Shown here one piece after another: positions 16,059 to 24,757 of a stretch of DNA of 64,000 bases. Position 1 is the stretch's first letter. Each line of letters begins with the position of its first letter. The stretch is from JAAYBQ01 sp035403465 (lineage in GTDB: Bacteria; Spirochaetota; UBA4802; UBA5550): NCBI GenBank assembly GCA_035403465.1, contig DAONFG010000001.1, positions 62,001-126,000 of the forward strand, given 5' to 3'. Under the pieces are notes generated by a model. The model was given only the letters and a program-made list of their open reading frames with translations. It was not told the origin of the DNA and searched no databases. The position numbers and the translations under genes were made by a program.

Positions 16059-17241
16059 TTTCTTTTTTAACCTGAAGTCGCGGGGGGTCCCGGTCTCTCT
16101 GCATGAATGGATTACACTTCACCATGCTCTGACCATGAATCTCAATGACAGCAGCCTTACATCCTTTTATGGTATTGCCCGTGCGATTCTTGTAAAAAAC
16201 GAGATATTTTTTGACAGGTACGATATGGCTTTTCTTGATACTTTCGGAGGTATTGAGACGACTGATGAATTGCTCGAGGAAATTCTTGCAGGCCTTAAAA
16301 AAGTAAAGGAGCTGCATCTCTCAGAGGAGGAGAAGAAACAGATTGAACAATTGAACCTCGACGAGGTGCTAAAAAATTTTGAAGAGCAGCTTAAACAGGG
16401 GCATTACAAGGACCATGTCGGCGGTAACAAGGCTATAGGTACGGGCGGACGTTCGACCCAGGGCGCCTGGGGATATAATCCCGCGGGGATCCGGATAGGG
16501 CAGGGTGAATCAAGGCACAAGAGCGCTGTTCAAATTGCAGAGAAGCGGACATTCAGGAATTATTCCAGCGATATTACCCTTGATACGAGACAGATGAGGG
16601 TAGCGCTGTCGCACCTGAGGTCTCTGCTGCCGATTGGTACAGGCGAGAAGCTGGATCTTAAAAAAACTATTGATGAGACCTGTAAAAATGCTGGTGAAAT
16701 AGAATTTGTCTGGCAAACGAAGGAGAAGAAGAGCTCAAAGGTAATGCTCATTATGGATGTAGGCGGTTCAATGACACCTTTCTCTGAGCTTGTTGAACGG
16801 CTTTTCTCCGCAGCCTCGTGCCAGATAAGCAAGTTCAAACATTTTTATTTTCACAACTGTTTTTACCAGGATCTGTGGACAGACATGGAGAGAAACCAGT
16901 CTGTCGGCACTATGGAGATGCTCAAGAGCGAGGATAGTGATTACAAGGTAATAATCATAGGTGATGCTGAGATGGCCCCCTCGGAACTGACCTGGGTCAA
17001 CGGGGCTATTGATTACTGGTATCACAACGATACCCCCGGTGTTGTCTGGATGCAGCGTATAAAAGAAAAGTTCAAAGACATCATATGGATTAATCCGCTG
17101 CCGAAGAGGTCGTGGGACTATGTACACACGATCAGAATGGTCAGGGATATTTTCCCCATGTTTGAACTGACGCTTGATGGTCTTGATGAAGGAGTCAAGT
17201 TCCTGATGACAGGAAAATGTGAACTATATAACAGGAAATAG
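16048..17241 (+). CDS. VWA-domain protein (CoxE-like), partner of the MoxR ATPase
   Basis: 397 residues. The N-terminal 200 are helical and charged, followed by a glycine-rich linker (KAIGTGGRSTQGAWGYNPAG). The C-terminal VWA domain starts with a MIDAS loop LIMDVGGSMTPF, i.e. D237-x-G-x-S241 where DxSxS is usual, so the first serine ligand is a glycine. Related families (CoxE, YehP and similar) carry such variants. No signal peptide or membrane anchor is present, which sets it apart from BatA-type proteins. It forms an 11-base overlap with the MoxR gene, so both are almost certainly co-translated. Function: probable co-chaperone; target unknown. Confidence 0.88.
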   Translation: MFINFFFNLKSRGVPVSLHEWITLHHALTMNLNDSSLTSFYGIARAILVKNEIFFDRYDMAFLDTFGGIETTDELLEEILAGLKKVKELHLSEEEKKQIEQLNLDEVLKNFEEQLKQGHYKDHVGGNKAIGTGGRSTQGAWGYNPAGIRIGQGESRHKSAVQIAEKRTFRNYSSDITLDTRQMRVALSHLRSLLPIGTGEKLDLKKTIDETCKNAGEIEFVWQTKEKKSSKVMLIMDVGGSMTPFSELVERLFSAASCQISKFKHFYFHNCFYQDLWTDMERNQSVGTMEMLKSEDSDYKVIIIGDAEMAPSELTWVNGAIDYWYHNDTPGVVWMQRIKEKFKDIIWINPLPKRSWDYVHTIRMVRDIFPMFELTLDGLDEGVKFLMTGKCELYNRK

Positions 17242-17247
17242 AGCGGC

Positions 17248-17269
17248 GGGCGCTATTCAACAAGCGCCC
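17248..17269. terminator. Hairpin between convergent genes
   Basis: GGGCGCT (17248-17254) pairs with AGCGCCC (17263-17269) around an 8-base loop, overlapping the last codons of the AEC gene. It could stop both convergent transcripts, but neither strand shows a T-run after it, so its activity is doubtful. Confidence 0.35.
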
Positions 17270-18221
17270 TGCTGAAAACCATGAGCAGCGGCATCAAAAC
17301 AAAGAGAAAAATCAGAGAATTCATCACAAAAATCCCGGAAGTCATCCTTGAATCGAGTTCAAACAGGATAGAGCTTATTACTGAATAGATTGCCGCAGGC
17401 GCAAAGGACTGCAGCAGTATAACTAATTCTATACTTTTATCAAAATTGATGAACTGTAGTAAAATATATGTCATGGCGGGGATAAAGATAAATTTTGCCA
17501 TGGATACGGTTGAAAGTTCCCGGATAAAAGATGTAAGATCACCGATTTTAAAATTAATTCCCAGGGTTAGATAGTAGATAGCAATTGCCAGGGCAAGTAA
17601 AATCTCAAGCGGGAAATTTACATCAGGTCGCCTGATTCCAACATACTGAAGCAGAACAGCTATTATTATACCTGCGAGCGGCAGGTTCTGAAAATTAAGA
17701 AAAAATGACCTGAACTGTTTTATTGTAAAAATGGATTTTTTAATATCCGGATCTGAATTTTTTATAGCTGAAATTTTTGCATAAGGAAATATCACTATAA
17801 AGACAAATGGCAGGTAGTATATAATATAAATCGACGCGAGGGCAAGTCCTCTTTCACCCGCAATCATAAAACAGAGCAACCCCCCCATGGTCATGCCCTG
17901 GTTTGAAAGGGATGAAGTTATAATATAAGAGACCCTGCTGATTCTATCCAGTTTGAGAAACGGGACAAACAGTCTACCGAGTAAAAATCCTGCTAAAACC
18001 GTCAGCAGGCCTGCAACGGGTAGAATTATTAATTCCCGGTCAAGCGTCAGCCCCCAGATTGTCCAGAGGAGAATCACGGGTTCAAGAGTAAAGAGGTTAA
18101 TGTTAATAAGTCTTTTTGCTGTTTTCTGGGGATGAAGAAGCCGTTTGTTCAGTATTGCACCGCATAAAAATGGAAGAATAATAATCGCCCAGAAAAATAA
18201 AAATTTAAGTTCAGCAGGCAT
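17253..18221 (-). CDS. AEC-family (auxin efflux carrier type) membrane transporter
   Basis: 322 residues, about ten membrane segments. The two halves each have a polar break typical of the AEC family: SSLSNQGMTMGG near 115-126 and SFAPAAIYSVISSILFELD near 270-288. Members export or import small organic acids or amino acids. Start at 18221 with GGAGAA ahead. It converges with the VWA gene, their ends being 11 bases apart. It is a single gene with no operon partner; substrate unknown. Confidence 0.82.
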   Translation of the reverse strand: MPAELKFLFFWAIIILPFLCGAILNKRLLHPQKTAKRLININLFTLEPVILLWTIWGLTLDRELIILPVAGLLTVLAGFLLGRLFVPFLKLDRISRVSYIITSSLSNQGMTMGGLLCFMIAGERGLALASIYIIYYLPFVFIVIFPYAKISAIKNSDPDIKKSIFTIKQFRSFFLNFQNLPLAGIIIAVLLQYVGIRRPDVNFPLEILLALAIAIYYLTLGINFKIGDLTSFIRELSTVSMAKFIFIPAMTYILLQFINFDKSIELVILLQSFAPAAIYSVISSILFELDSRMTSGIFVMNSLIFLFVLMPLLMVFSRALVE

Positions 18222-18354
18222 AACTTCTCCATTTAATATGTTATATTAATAATGACTTATTGATTTGCGAGTAAAGAACAATTTTGAGTAAATATACGAA
18301 GGGATAAGATTGAAAAGGTAGTACGGCTGCATTTTGATTCGAAGGATATAATGG

Positions 18355-18660
18355 ATGTCTGATAAAAGAAAATTTTTGCGTATAAACTCTGTTGATTTGA
18401 ATCCAAAACTTAAAAATGTTGTAATCAGGTTCAGTGGAGTAAATGTTGATGCAGAGGTTGAAAATTTAAGCAGACTTGGCATTTGTTTAAAGGCAAGAAG
18501 AATTGAATTTATTAAAAAAGGTGATCTTATACTGATTAGTTTTCCTGATCTGGATTTACAACTGAGCAGTATATGTATCTATTGTGAAATTAATGATGAT
18601 TCGGTCGATATAGGTGCATATTTTATGAATATGCTGGAAGAGGATATTCTGCTAAATTGA
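18355..18660 (+). CDS. PilZ-domain protein (probable c-di-GMP receptor)
   Basis: 101-residue single-domain protein. The arginine motif RKFLR lies at residues 5-9, and NLSRLGICLKA (38-48) stands where PilZ domains have (D/N)xSxxG. IGAYFMNM near the C-terminus is the closing strand. The first position is N rather than D, still compatible with c-di-GMP binding. It would act as a small cytoplasmic effector; target unknown. Start ATG at 18355 with GAAGGA eight bases upstream. A strong terminator follows directly. Confidence 0.85.
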   Translation: MSDKRKFLRINSVDLNPKLKNVVIRFSGVNVDAEVENLSRLGICLKARRIEFIKKGDLILISFPDLDLQLSSICIYCEINDDSVDIGAYFMNMLEEDILLN

Positions 18661-18694
18661 ATTAAAAAGGCTGCCTTTGCAGCCTTTTTAATTC
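18659..18694. terminator. Bidirectional rho-independent terminator
   Basis: A perfect 16-bp stem (18659-18674 with 18679-18694) around the loop CTTT, with AAAAAGGCTGC on one side and its mirror with five T on the other. It serves the PilZ gene on plus and the AGPS-like gene on minus, which end 1 and 42 bases away from its center region. Confidence 0.9.
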
Positions 18695-18700
18695 AATAAA

Positions 18701-20422
18701 TTATTTTATACTTCGCCATTTATTCGAAGCAGCATCAAGGCCAAGCTGACCTCCGGGATTCATGATATTTTTCGGATCAAAATGTTTTTTAAGAGTTCTT
18801 AACACAGACATCTGTTCCTTCCCGAGATGTTTTTCCATCCAGGGGGATATCATCTTGCCAACACCATGATGATGGCTGAGAGAACCGCCGCTGGCATAAA
18901 TCGCTTCGATCACCCCCTCCTGGAATTTGACATAGTCCTCTACTCCGCGGTCTTTCATGATAAAAATGAAATAGAGATTGGTCCCCTGGGAATAGAAGTG
19001 AGAGCTGTGAGTCATGCATATTGTATCCCGTCTGGCTTTGATAAACCTGCGTACCTCCTGGTGTACCGTATGGAGTCTGCTCCAGGTTACACCGGTTTCA
19101 AGAGTATCAATAAGAAATCCGTAGTCCTGAAGATCTTCGCGAAGGTAAGGATCTTTATACCTGCCGGGTTCCCACATTTTTGTCGGGAGCCCTGAAATAT
19201 ACATGCCCCCGTGTTTTCTGCAGATTTTTTTTACCTGTCTCTTAACGTTTTTTGCAAAATGGATTTCACCTTCACTGGAGCCGAGAAAGAGGCATCTCTG
19301 CATCGGTTTAAATCCGCGTAGCTGAATCAACCGGTCCAGTATTGTTCCGTCAATACCGTACAGTTTAAGGCCTATATGAGTCTCCTCTTCATCGGAAATT
19401 CTGAAGACAGCCGGCATCCCAAATTCGCTCTGAGATATTTCCCGTCCCGCATTTATGGCGTCTTTGAACGTTGGGAATATGAAACCGAACCGCTGCCGGT
19501 TTTCCGGTGTGAACCTGAATACTTTAAATGTGACTTCAACAAGGACACCGAATGTTCCCTCGTTTCCTTTCATGATATCATTAACTTTTGGACCCGTTGC
19601 TGTCCCCGGATAATCAGGAGTTTTAAATGAGCCAGAGGGTGTAATATACTCCTGGCTTATAACCAGGTCATAGGCATCTCCGTAATATGAAGAGCACTGC
19701 CCTGAACCGAGTGTAACCACCCAGCCGCCAGCTGAGGAATACTCAAAGGATTGAGGGAAGTGGCCGCATGTGAAGTTATACCTGGTCTTATACTCATTCT
19801 GCGCATTGTTTAACGATGCTTCAAGGGCGGGGCCCATTATGCCGGCCTGAACTGTAACGGTCTGGTCAGTTTCATTCAACTGGATTATTTTATTCATGTG
19901 AGTGTTCATCACAAGGGTTATTCCGCCCTTTGACGGCCTGAGACCCATGTTGACCGATGATCCGCCGCCGTAAACATATACCGGTATTTTATTGCGGTTG
20001 CAGTAATTTATAATATCCTGAACATCTTTTTTATTTCGCGGATGAACAACAGCATCTGTAACACGGTCGGTTTTTCCCTGGCGAAGATTAATCGCTTCTT
20101 CAACTGTTTTTCCTGATGAATATTTTACCCTCTGGTATGAGTCGATACTTACGTTCTCGCTGCCGCAGATTTTTGCAAGATCGACGAGTGTCTTTTTTGC
20201 AAGTTTCGGGGCAGTTTTAAGACTTACGGGCTCATCACCTTCCGATATCGGTCTGCTGAAGTCTGAATCATTCAAACCGAATGATGATTTTATCTCTTCG
20301 AAAAGTTTATGGTTAGGATGTTTGTATCCATCAGGGGCCCCCCATTTGAATATGGACCTGTAGCTTTTAAATGCCGGAGGAGTCTCTCTCCATGAAGGTT
20401 CAAATCTTTTTTTTGATGTCAT
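18701..20422 (-). CDS. FAD-linked oxidase, alkylglycerone-phosphate synthase-like
   Basis: 573 residues of the vanillyl-alcohol-oxidase/PCMH superfamily. The FAD-binding half has VVHPRNKKDVQDIINYC and VYVYGGGSSVNMGLRP (about 124-162), and GGWVVTLGSGQCSSYYGD further on. The C-terminal active-site motif HHHGVGK (517-523) with upstream SGGSLS is characteristic of alkyl-DHAP synthases, as is the N-terminal WGAPDGYKHP. AGPS swaps the acyl chain of acyl-DHAP for a fatty alcohol to start ether-lipid synthesis. Bacterial homologues are rarely characterised, so the substrate here is inferred. It lies 9 bases downstream of glpD under the same GntR-type regulator gene. Confidence 0.85.
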   Translation of the reverse strand: MTSKKRFEPSWRETPPAFKSYRSIFKWGAPDGYKHPNHKLFEEIKSSFGLNDSDFSRPISEGDEPVSLKTAPKLAKKTLVDLAKICGSENVSIDSYQRVKYSSGKTVEEAINLRQGKTDRVTDAVVHPRNKKDVQDIINYCNRNKIPVYVYGGGSSVNMGLRPSKGGITLVMNTHMNKIIQLNETDQTVTVQAGIMGPALEASLNNAQNEYKTRYNFTCGHFPQSFEYSSAGGWVVTLGSGQCSSYYGDAYDLVISQEYITPSGSFKTPDYPGTATGPKVNDIMKGNEGTFGVLVEVTFKVFRFTPENRQRFGFIFPTFKDAINAGREISQSEFGMPAVFRISDEEETHIGLKLYGIDGTILDRLIQLRGFKPMQRCLFLGSSEGEIHFAKNVKRQVKKICRKHGGMYISGLPTKMWEPGRYKDPYLREDLQDYGFLIDTLETGVTWSRLHTVHQEVRRFIKARRDTICMTHSSHFYSQGTNLYFIFIMKDRGVEDYVKFQEGVIEAIYASGGSLSHHHGVGKMISPWMEKHLGKEQMSVLRTLKKHFDPKNIMNPGGQLGLDAASNKWRSIK

Positions 20423-20431
20423 ATAATTCTC

Positions 20432-22057
20432 CTATGATGGAATTTTAAATATTTTTTCTGCTTCTGCAACTTCCTGTTTCAGCCGTTTCGAATTCCATCG
20501 GAGCAGTTTTCCTGCGTAAGTAGCAATTTCATTAAGTGTTTTTTTACCCGGATGCCCCAGGCTTCCAATACCTGTTCTTCGGAAAAGAACATCTGCAAGC
20601 GTAAAAGCCATTTCATTTTTAACAGCATATTCAGTCTGGGCCAGTATTTCCCGGGTTACATGCGATGGAATAGATTTATGCTTTGCTGCGAGATTCATAA
20701 GTTCGTTAATTTCTGTACCATAGATTCTGGCCAGATAATCCATGCTATGACGATCGTAACCGCCGTATTTCAATAGGTTCTGCTGGATAAACTCCTCCAT
20801 GTCCTCAATGTCAGAACCTGAAAGATAATGGTTTTTAGTATCGCATTTTGTTTCAGTGACCCCGAGAATTTTACAGACAAGTTTCATGACATTTTCTGCA
20901 AGGTTGCGGCTTGTAGTATATTTTCCACCTTCAACAGTTATAAGGCCGCGAAGTCCATCAGCACTGTGATCAAATATTTCATATTTACGGGAGGATTCGT
21001 AAACATCCTCGGTCTGGTCCTCTACAAGGGGCCTGAGTCCTCCGTAACTGAAAAGTACATCTTCATATTTTACGTTAAGTCCTGGGCCGAATGACTGATT
21101 TACTTCGTGGATAAGTTCTTCAATGCTCTGTTTTGTTATTTTCCAGTCGTCAGGGCTGCCTATATATTCCTTGTCGGTTGTTCCTATGAGGGAGTGATTT
21201 CTCCAGGGTATAATGAAAATATGCCTGCCTGAAGGCGTCATGGCAGAAACCAGGTGATTGTTAACAAGTTTCTTTGTAATTATGTGTATTCCCTCAGACC
21301 TACGCATAATCTCTCCATGAGAATGACCGGGTGCAAGTGTGAGTATATGATCGGCCCATGGTCCGGCGCAATTTATAATCACACGGCCCTTAATGGAGGT
21401 ATTTTTCTTTTTTATCAGGTCTCTTGCTTTTATTCCAGTGACAGAATCGTTTTCATTGATAAATCCGGTAACTTCCATGTAATTAGCTGCTTCTGCTCCA
21501 TTGGTCATGGCTGATTTTATAAATGCAAGAGTGAGCCTTTCAGGATAGAGGCTCGCGCAATCGTAATAAACTATTGAACCGGTAAGCCCCTCACGCGCAG
21601 TATTGGGTTCAGCCGTGATGGTTTTATCGATGGAGAGTGCTTTATGGCAGGGTAATCTCTTACTTTTATCCCATGTGAAAAATTTATCGAATGAAAGAAT
21701 ATCATAGAGTATCATTCCGATTTTAAGTACGAATTTTTTATTTGTCATAGTTGCATTGCCGGTAAGGATCATGTTAGGTATTGGGTATACAAAGTTAGGG
21801 GCGATATTTTCAAGAATCCGGCGTTCTTTCAGTGATTCCCTCACGAGACCCAGTTCAAAATTTGCAAGATAACGAAGTCCCCCATGAATCAGTTTAGATG
21901 TAGCAGCCGATGTCTTTGCGCCAAAATCATCTTTTTCCAGCAGAGCAACCGATAAACCGCGCAGTGACGCATCATAGGCTACGGCTGAACCGGTTATCCC
22001 ACCGCCGATAATTATAATATCATATTCTTTTTCCAGTCTAAAATCAGCCCTTTTCAT
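20432..22057 (-). CDS. glpD: Glycerol-3-phosphate dehydrogenase, FAD-dependent
   Basis: 541 residues, oxidising sn-glycerol-3-phosphate to DHAP and passing electrons to quinone at the membrane. FAD-binding loop IIIGGGITGSAVAYDASLRG is near the N-terminus, then SAATSKLIHGGLRYL, GPWADHIL, IFIIPWRNHSLIGTTDKEY and the C-terminal DAO_C helical region. All are typical of GlpD/GlpA. I start at the ATG at 22057 (GGAG seven bases ahead); the upstream TTG at 22078 is less likely. The start overlaps the regulator gene by 14 bases, and the AGPS-like gene follows, so the three genes form one transcript. Confidence 0.95.
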   Translation of the reverse strand: MKRADFRLEKEYDIIIIGGGITGSAVAYDASLRGLSVALLEKDDFGAKTSAATSKLIHGGLRYLANFELGLVRESLKERRILENIAPNFVYPIPNMILTGNATMTNKKFVLKIGMILYDILSFDKFFTWDKSKRLPCHKALSIDKTITAEPNTAREGLTGSIVYYDCASLYPERLTLAFIKSAMTNGAEAANYMEVTGFINENDSVTGIKARDLIKKKNTSIKGRVIINCAGPWADHILTLAPGHSHGEIMRRSEGIHIITKKLVNNHLVSAMTPSGRHIFIIPWRNHSLIGTTDKEYIGSPDDWKITKQSIEELIHEVNQSFGPGLNVKYEDVLFSYGGLRPLVEDQTEDVYESSRKYEIFDHSADGLRGLITVEGGKYTTSRNLAENVMKLVCKILGVTETKCDTKNHYLSGSDIEDMEEFIQQNLLKYGGYDRHSMDYLARIYGTEINELMNLAAKHKSIPSHVTREILAQTEYAVKNEMAFTLADVLFRRTGIGSLGHPGKKTLNEIATYAGKLLRWNSKRLKQEVAEAEKIFKIPS

Positions 22058-22748
22058 CTGTTTTCTCCATATAATCAATCATTCGTTCCTCGGCGTAAAC
22101 CAGAACATCAAGCATTATACTTTTTGCTTTTTTTGAATCTTTACGGTTCAGCGCATCTATAATATTTTTATGAAATTTTATACTTACATTTCTGTTTTCC
22201 TCAAAAGAGAAGTATAACTGGGCATACTGTCGAAAAATCTCATTAAAAAAATTCAGGAAAATCATGAAGAAGAGGTTTCCGCTTATATGGGCAATAGACC
22301 TGTGAATCGCAAGATCCTTTTCAATTAAGGTTTTCTGCGGATCATTGGTAATTTCCAGTAGAGTGGTCAATTCATCACCGGATATTTTTTCAGCGGCAAG
22401 TGCGGCCATTTCAGGTATGACAAGGGTTCTTATTTTAAGGACGTCATAAATTATTTCAGCGGTTTTTTCTTTTTGTGAAATAAGAATGTGTTTTATTAAT
22501 TCTATACTTCCGGAATCACGGTAATCAAGGGTGTATATACCATCACCCTGACGCACGGTAAGAAGTCCGAGCAGTTCAAGTCTTCTTAATGCTTCTCGCA
22601 AAGTATTACGGTTAACATTCATCTGTTCGGCCATTTCACGTTCAGGCGGGAGTTTGTCACCCGGCTGAAGAACTCCGTTCAGTATTCTTGAAATCATCTG
22701 CCGGCTGATTTCGTCATTAAGATTTGTTTTGTCAATCTTGGTAAACAT
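22044..22748 (-). CDS. GntR/FadR-family transcriptional regulator
   Basis: 234 residues. The N-terminal winged helix has GDKLPPEREMAEQMNVNRNTLREALRRLELLGLLTVRQGDG (about 32-71), the GntR signature. The C-terminal FCD domain is all-helical (about 85-220) and would bind a small acid through a metal. It is the first gene of a regulator-glpD-AGPS operon, with its own operator 18 bases upstream of the start codon. It probably represses that operon in response to a glycerol- or lipid-related ligand, which is inference from context. Confidence 0.93.
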   Translation of the reverse strand: MFTKIDKTNLNDEISRQMISRILNGVLQPGDKLPPEREMAEQMNVNRNTLREALRRLELLGLLTVRQGDGIYTLDYRDSGSIELIKHILISQKEKTAEIIYDVLKIRTLVIPEMAALAAEKISGDELTTLLEITNDPQKTLIEKDLAIHRSIAHISGNLFFMIFLNFFNEIFRQYAQLYFSFEENRNVSIKFHKNIIDALNRKDSKKAKSIMLDVLVYAEERMIDYMEKTDEKG

Positions 22749-22765
22749 TTTTCCTCTTATGGTTC

Positions 22766-22780
22766 ATTGGTTCAACCAAT
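22766..22780. promoter_or_regulatory. GntR/FadR-type operator upstream of the regulator gene
   Basis: Perfect inverted repeat ATTGGT-TCA-ACCAAT, fitting the TTGGTnnnACCAA operator pattern of FadR-subfamily regulators. It sits 18-32 bases upstream of the regulator start codon, where bound protein would block its own operon. Confidence 0.8.
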
Positions 22781-23128
22781 TACAAATTTACCCAAGAGAT
22801 TCTTCAAAGTCAACTATATAGTAATTTTTTTATTGATGAAAGCCTGATTTTTAAAGAAAAATACATTATTAAGATAAACTGGAAATCAGCCTGACTTACA
22901 CGATTTGTCTTTTCTAAAAATATAGTAATCTTCAATTCCTGAAAAATTTTTGTAAAATTAGTATTTTATTACTTTTGCTTTACAAATAACACGGGCGGAC
23001 GATTAATGCTGGTGTTGTGCGATAAATTTATTAAGTTAACCGGTTAGCAGATAATTATAAATTTCCGGATATAATCGTTGATAAAAATTTGGAGCAGGGC
23101 GTATTGAAAAGAACAGCAGGAGTTATAT
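22781..23128. other. Divergent intergenic region between the GntR operon and the DEAD-box gene
   Basis: About 350 AT-rich bases. It must hold the helicase promoter and a long 5' leader, as is common for cold-shock helicases. A short palindrome AACCGGTT lies near 23040. Apart from the AGGAG ribosome site I see no confident elements. Confidence 0.4.
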
Positions 23129-24754
23129 ATGAAATTCACAGAGTTTGAACTGGACAGCAGAATTATTCAGGGGATTGAAAAAGCCGGTTTTACAAAATGC
23201 ACAGATGTCCAGGCTGAAACGTTAAAAAACAGTCTGGGAGGAAGAGATGTTCTTGTTCAGTCACAGACAGGAACAGGAAAAACAGCGGCATTTGTAATAA
23301 CGATGTATCATCTGAAGCTGACCAGAGATGATCTTAAAGATAAAAAAATTCTTATTCTTGCACCCACACGTGAACTGGTTCTTCAGATAGAAAAGGAGAC
23401 AAAGCTCCTTGGATCATTCCTGGATTTTAAAATTGGAAGCTTTTACGGCGGTGTTGGATATAACCAGCAGGAGAGTATGCTGCATGAAGGGGTGGATGTC
23501 CTCATAGGAACCCCGGGAAGGTTGATAGATTTTGCCGGGAGCGGGAAAATAAAATTCAGCGAAATCGGTATTCTTATCATCGATGAAGCGGATAGAATGT
23601 TTGATATGGGATTTTACCCTGATATAAAACGTATGGTAAAAAGAATGCCGTCACCGGCAAACCGAGTATCTCTTCTTTTCAGTGCAACTTTAAGTACGAG
23701 GGTAAAAAACCTTGCATGGGAATACATGAATGACCCGGCTGAGATAAACATGTCGGAAGAGCAGATCACAGTTGATAAAATTGAACAGGTAATTTATCAT
23801 GTGGGTACCCATGAAAAAGTCAGCTTACTTTTGGGTCTTCTGAAAAAGAGAGATCCCCAAAACGTACTGATTTTTACAAATACAAAACATGATGCTATGA
23901 GGGTTGCAGGAAGACTGACAGGGAACGGGTATGAATGCGATTTTATTATAGGGGATCTTCCGCAGAAAAGAAGGACTAAAATTATTGATAATATAAAGTC
24001 AGGGAAACTCAGGTATCTTGTTGCCACAGATGTCGCGGCAAGGGGGCTTCACATCAATGATCTTGATCTTGTTATAAATTATGATATTCCGGAAGATTAT
24101 GAAAGCTATGTGCACAGGATAGGCCGTACAGCGAGGGCTGGTAAATCCGGCATGGCGGTTACCCTTGCATGCGAAAAATTTGTTTATGGACTGGAAGCTA
24201 TCGAATCATACATTAAAATGAAAATTCCCGTGCAATGGGCCGGTGAAGATCTTTTTGCGGAAGATTTATGTCCTGAAGAATTCATTCGTGAATTTATGCG
24301 TACAAACAAAGGCGGCAGGGAGATGCCGCAGAGAGGAGAGAGGTCTGCAAGAGGCGAGAGAAGACCTAAAACCGAAAGAACCAGGACAGAGAGACCTGCA
24401 CACGGCCGGGATAAAAAGGAGACAGCAGGTGCTAAACCTTATCAGAAAGCAAGACCTGCTGCAAAAACGGGTGAAGTTGCAAAACCTGCTGCCAGGAAGG
24501 CCATAGCCATACAAGCTGAACAAGTTCAAAGACAGACTGCAGAGATTAAAACGAAAGATGCAGGATTTAAAAGAGAAAAGCAGCCTGATAAAATCAAAAG
24601 AGGCAAAAGAAAATCGAATCTTGATGACAGGATGAAACTTTATAAAGAAAAATACGGTGAAGACTTCAAGGTCAGCCGTGAGATAGCCGCTGAAGGTAAA
24701 CCTGCGAAAAAATCGATCCTGGGCCGGATCAAATCAATATTCACGAAGGATTGA
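23129..24754 (+). CDS. DEAD-box ATP-dependent RNA helicase
   Basis: 541 residues. The Q-motif region is followed by Walker A SQTGTGKT (about 46-53), PTRELVLQIE, GTPGRLIDF, the DEAD box IIDEADRMFDMGF, SAT in LFSATL, and helicase C motifs ATDVAARGL and HRIGRTARAGKSG. After about residue 385 comes a 155-residue low-complexity tail rich in K, R, E, A and P, likely disordered and RNA-binding, as in RhlE/CsdA-like enzymes. Start with AGGAG six bases upstream. It ends three bases from the convergent TPR gene. Role in ribosome assembly or mRNA decay is likely. Confidence 0.96.
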   Translation: MKFTEFELDSRIIQGIEKAGFTKCTDVQAETLKNSLGGRDVLVQSQTGTGKTAAFVITMYHLKLTRDDLKDKKILILAPTRELVLQIEKETKLLGSFLDFKIGSFYGGVGYNQQESMLHEGVDVLIGTPGRLIDFAGSGKIKFSEIGILIIDEADRMFDMGFYPDIKRMVKRMPSPANRVSLLFSATLSTRVKNLAWEYMNDPAEINMSEEQITVDKIEQVIYHVGTHEKVSLLLGLLKKRDPQNVLIFTNTKHDAMRVAGRLTGNGYECDFIIGDLPQKRRTKIIDNIKSGKLRYLVATDVAARGLHINDLDLVINYDIPEDYESYVHRIGRTARAGKSGMAVTLACEKFVYGLEAIESYIKMKIPVQWAGEDLFAEDLCPEEFIREFMRTNKGGREMPQRGERSARGERRPKTERTRTERPAHGRDKKETAGAKPYQKARPAAKTGEVAKPAARKAIAIQAEQVQRQTAEIKTKDAGFKREKQPDKIKRGKRKSNLDDRMKLYKEKYGEDFKVSREIAAEGKPAKKSILGRIKSIFTKD

Positions 24755-24757
24755 TAA

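Noticed and set aside
16120..16132. GCTCTGACC as another REP copy
   Set aside because: Only nine bases, no hairpin, and inside conserved coding sequence of the VWA gene.
17242..17272. Strong terminator between VWA and AEC genes
   Set aside because: Hairpin present, but without T-runs; kept only at low confidence.
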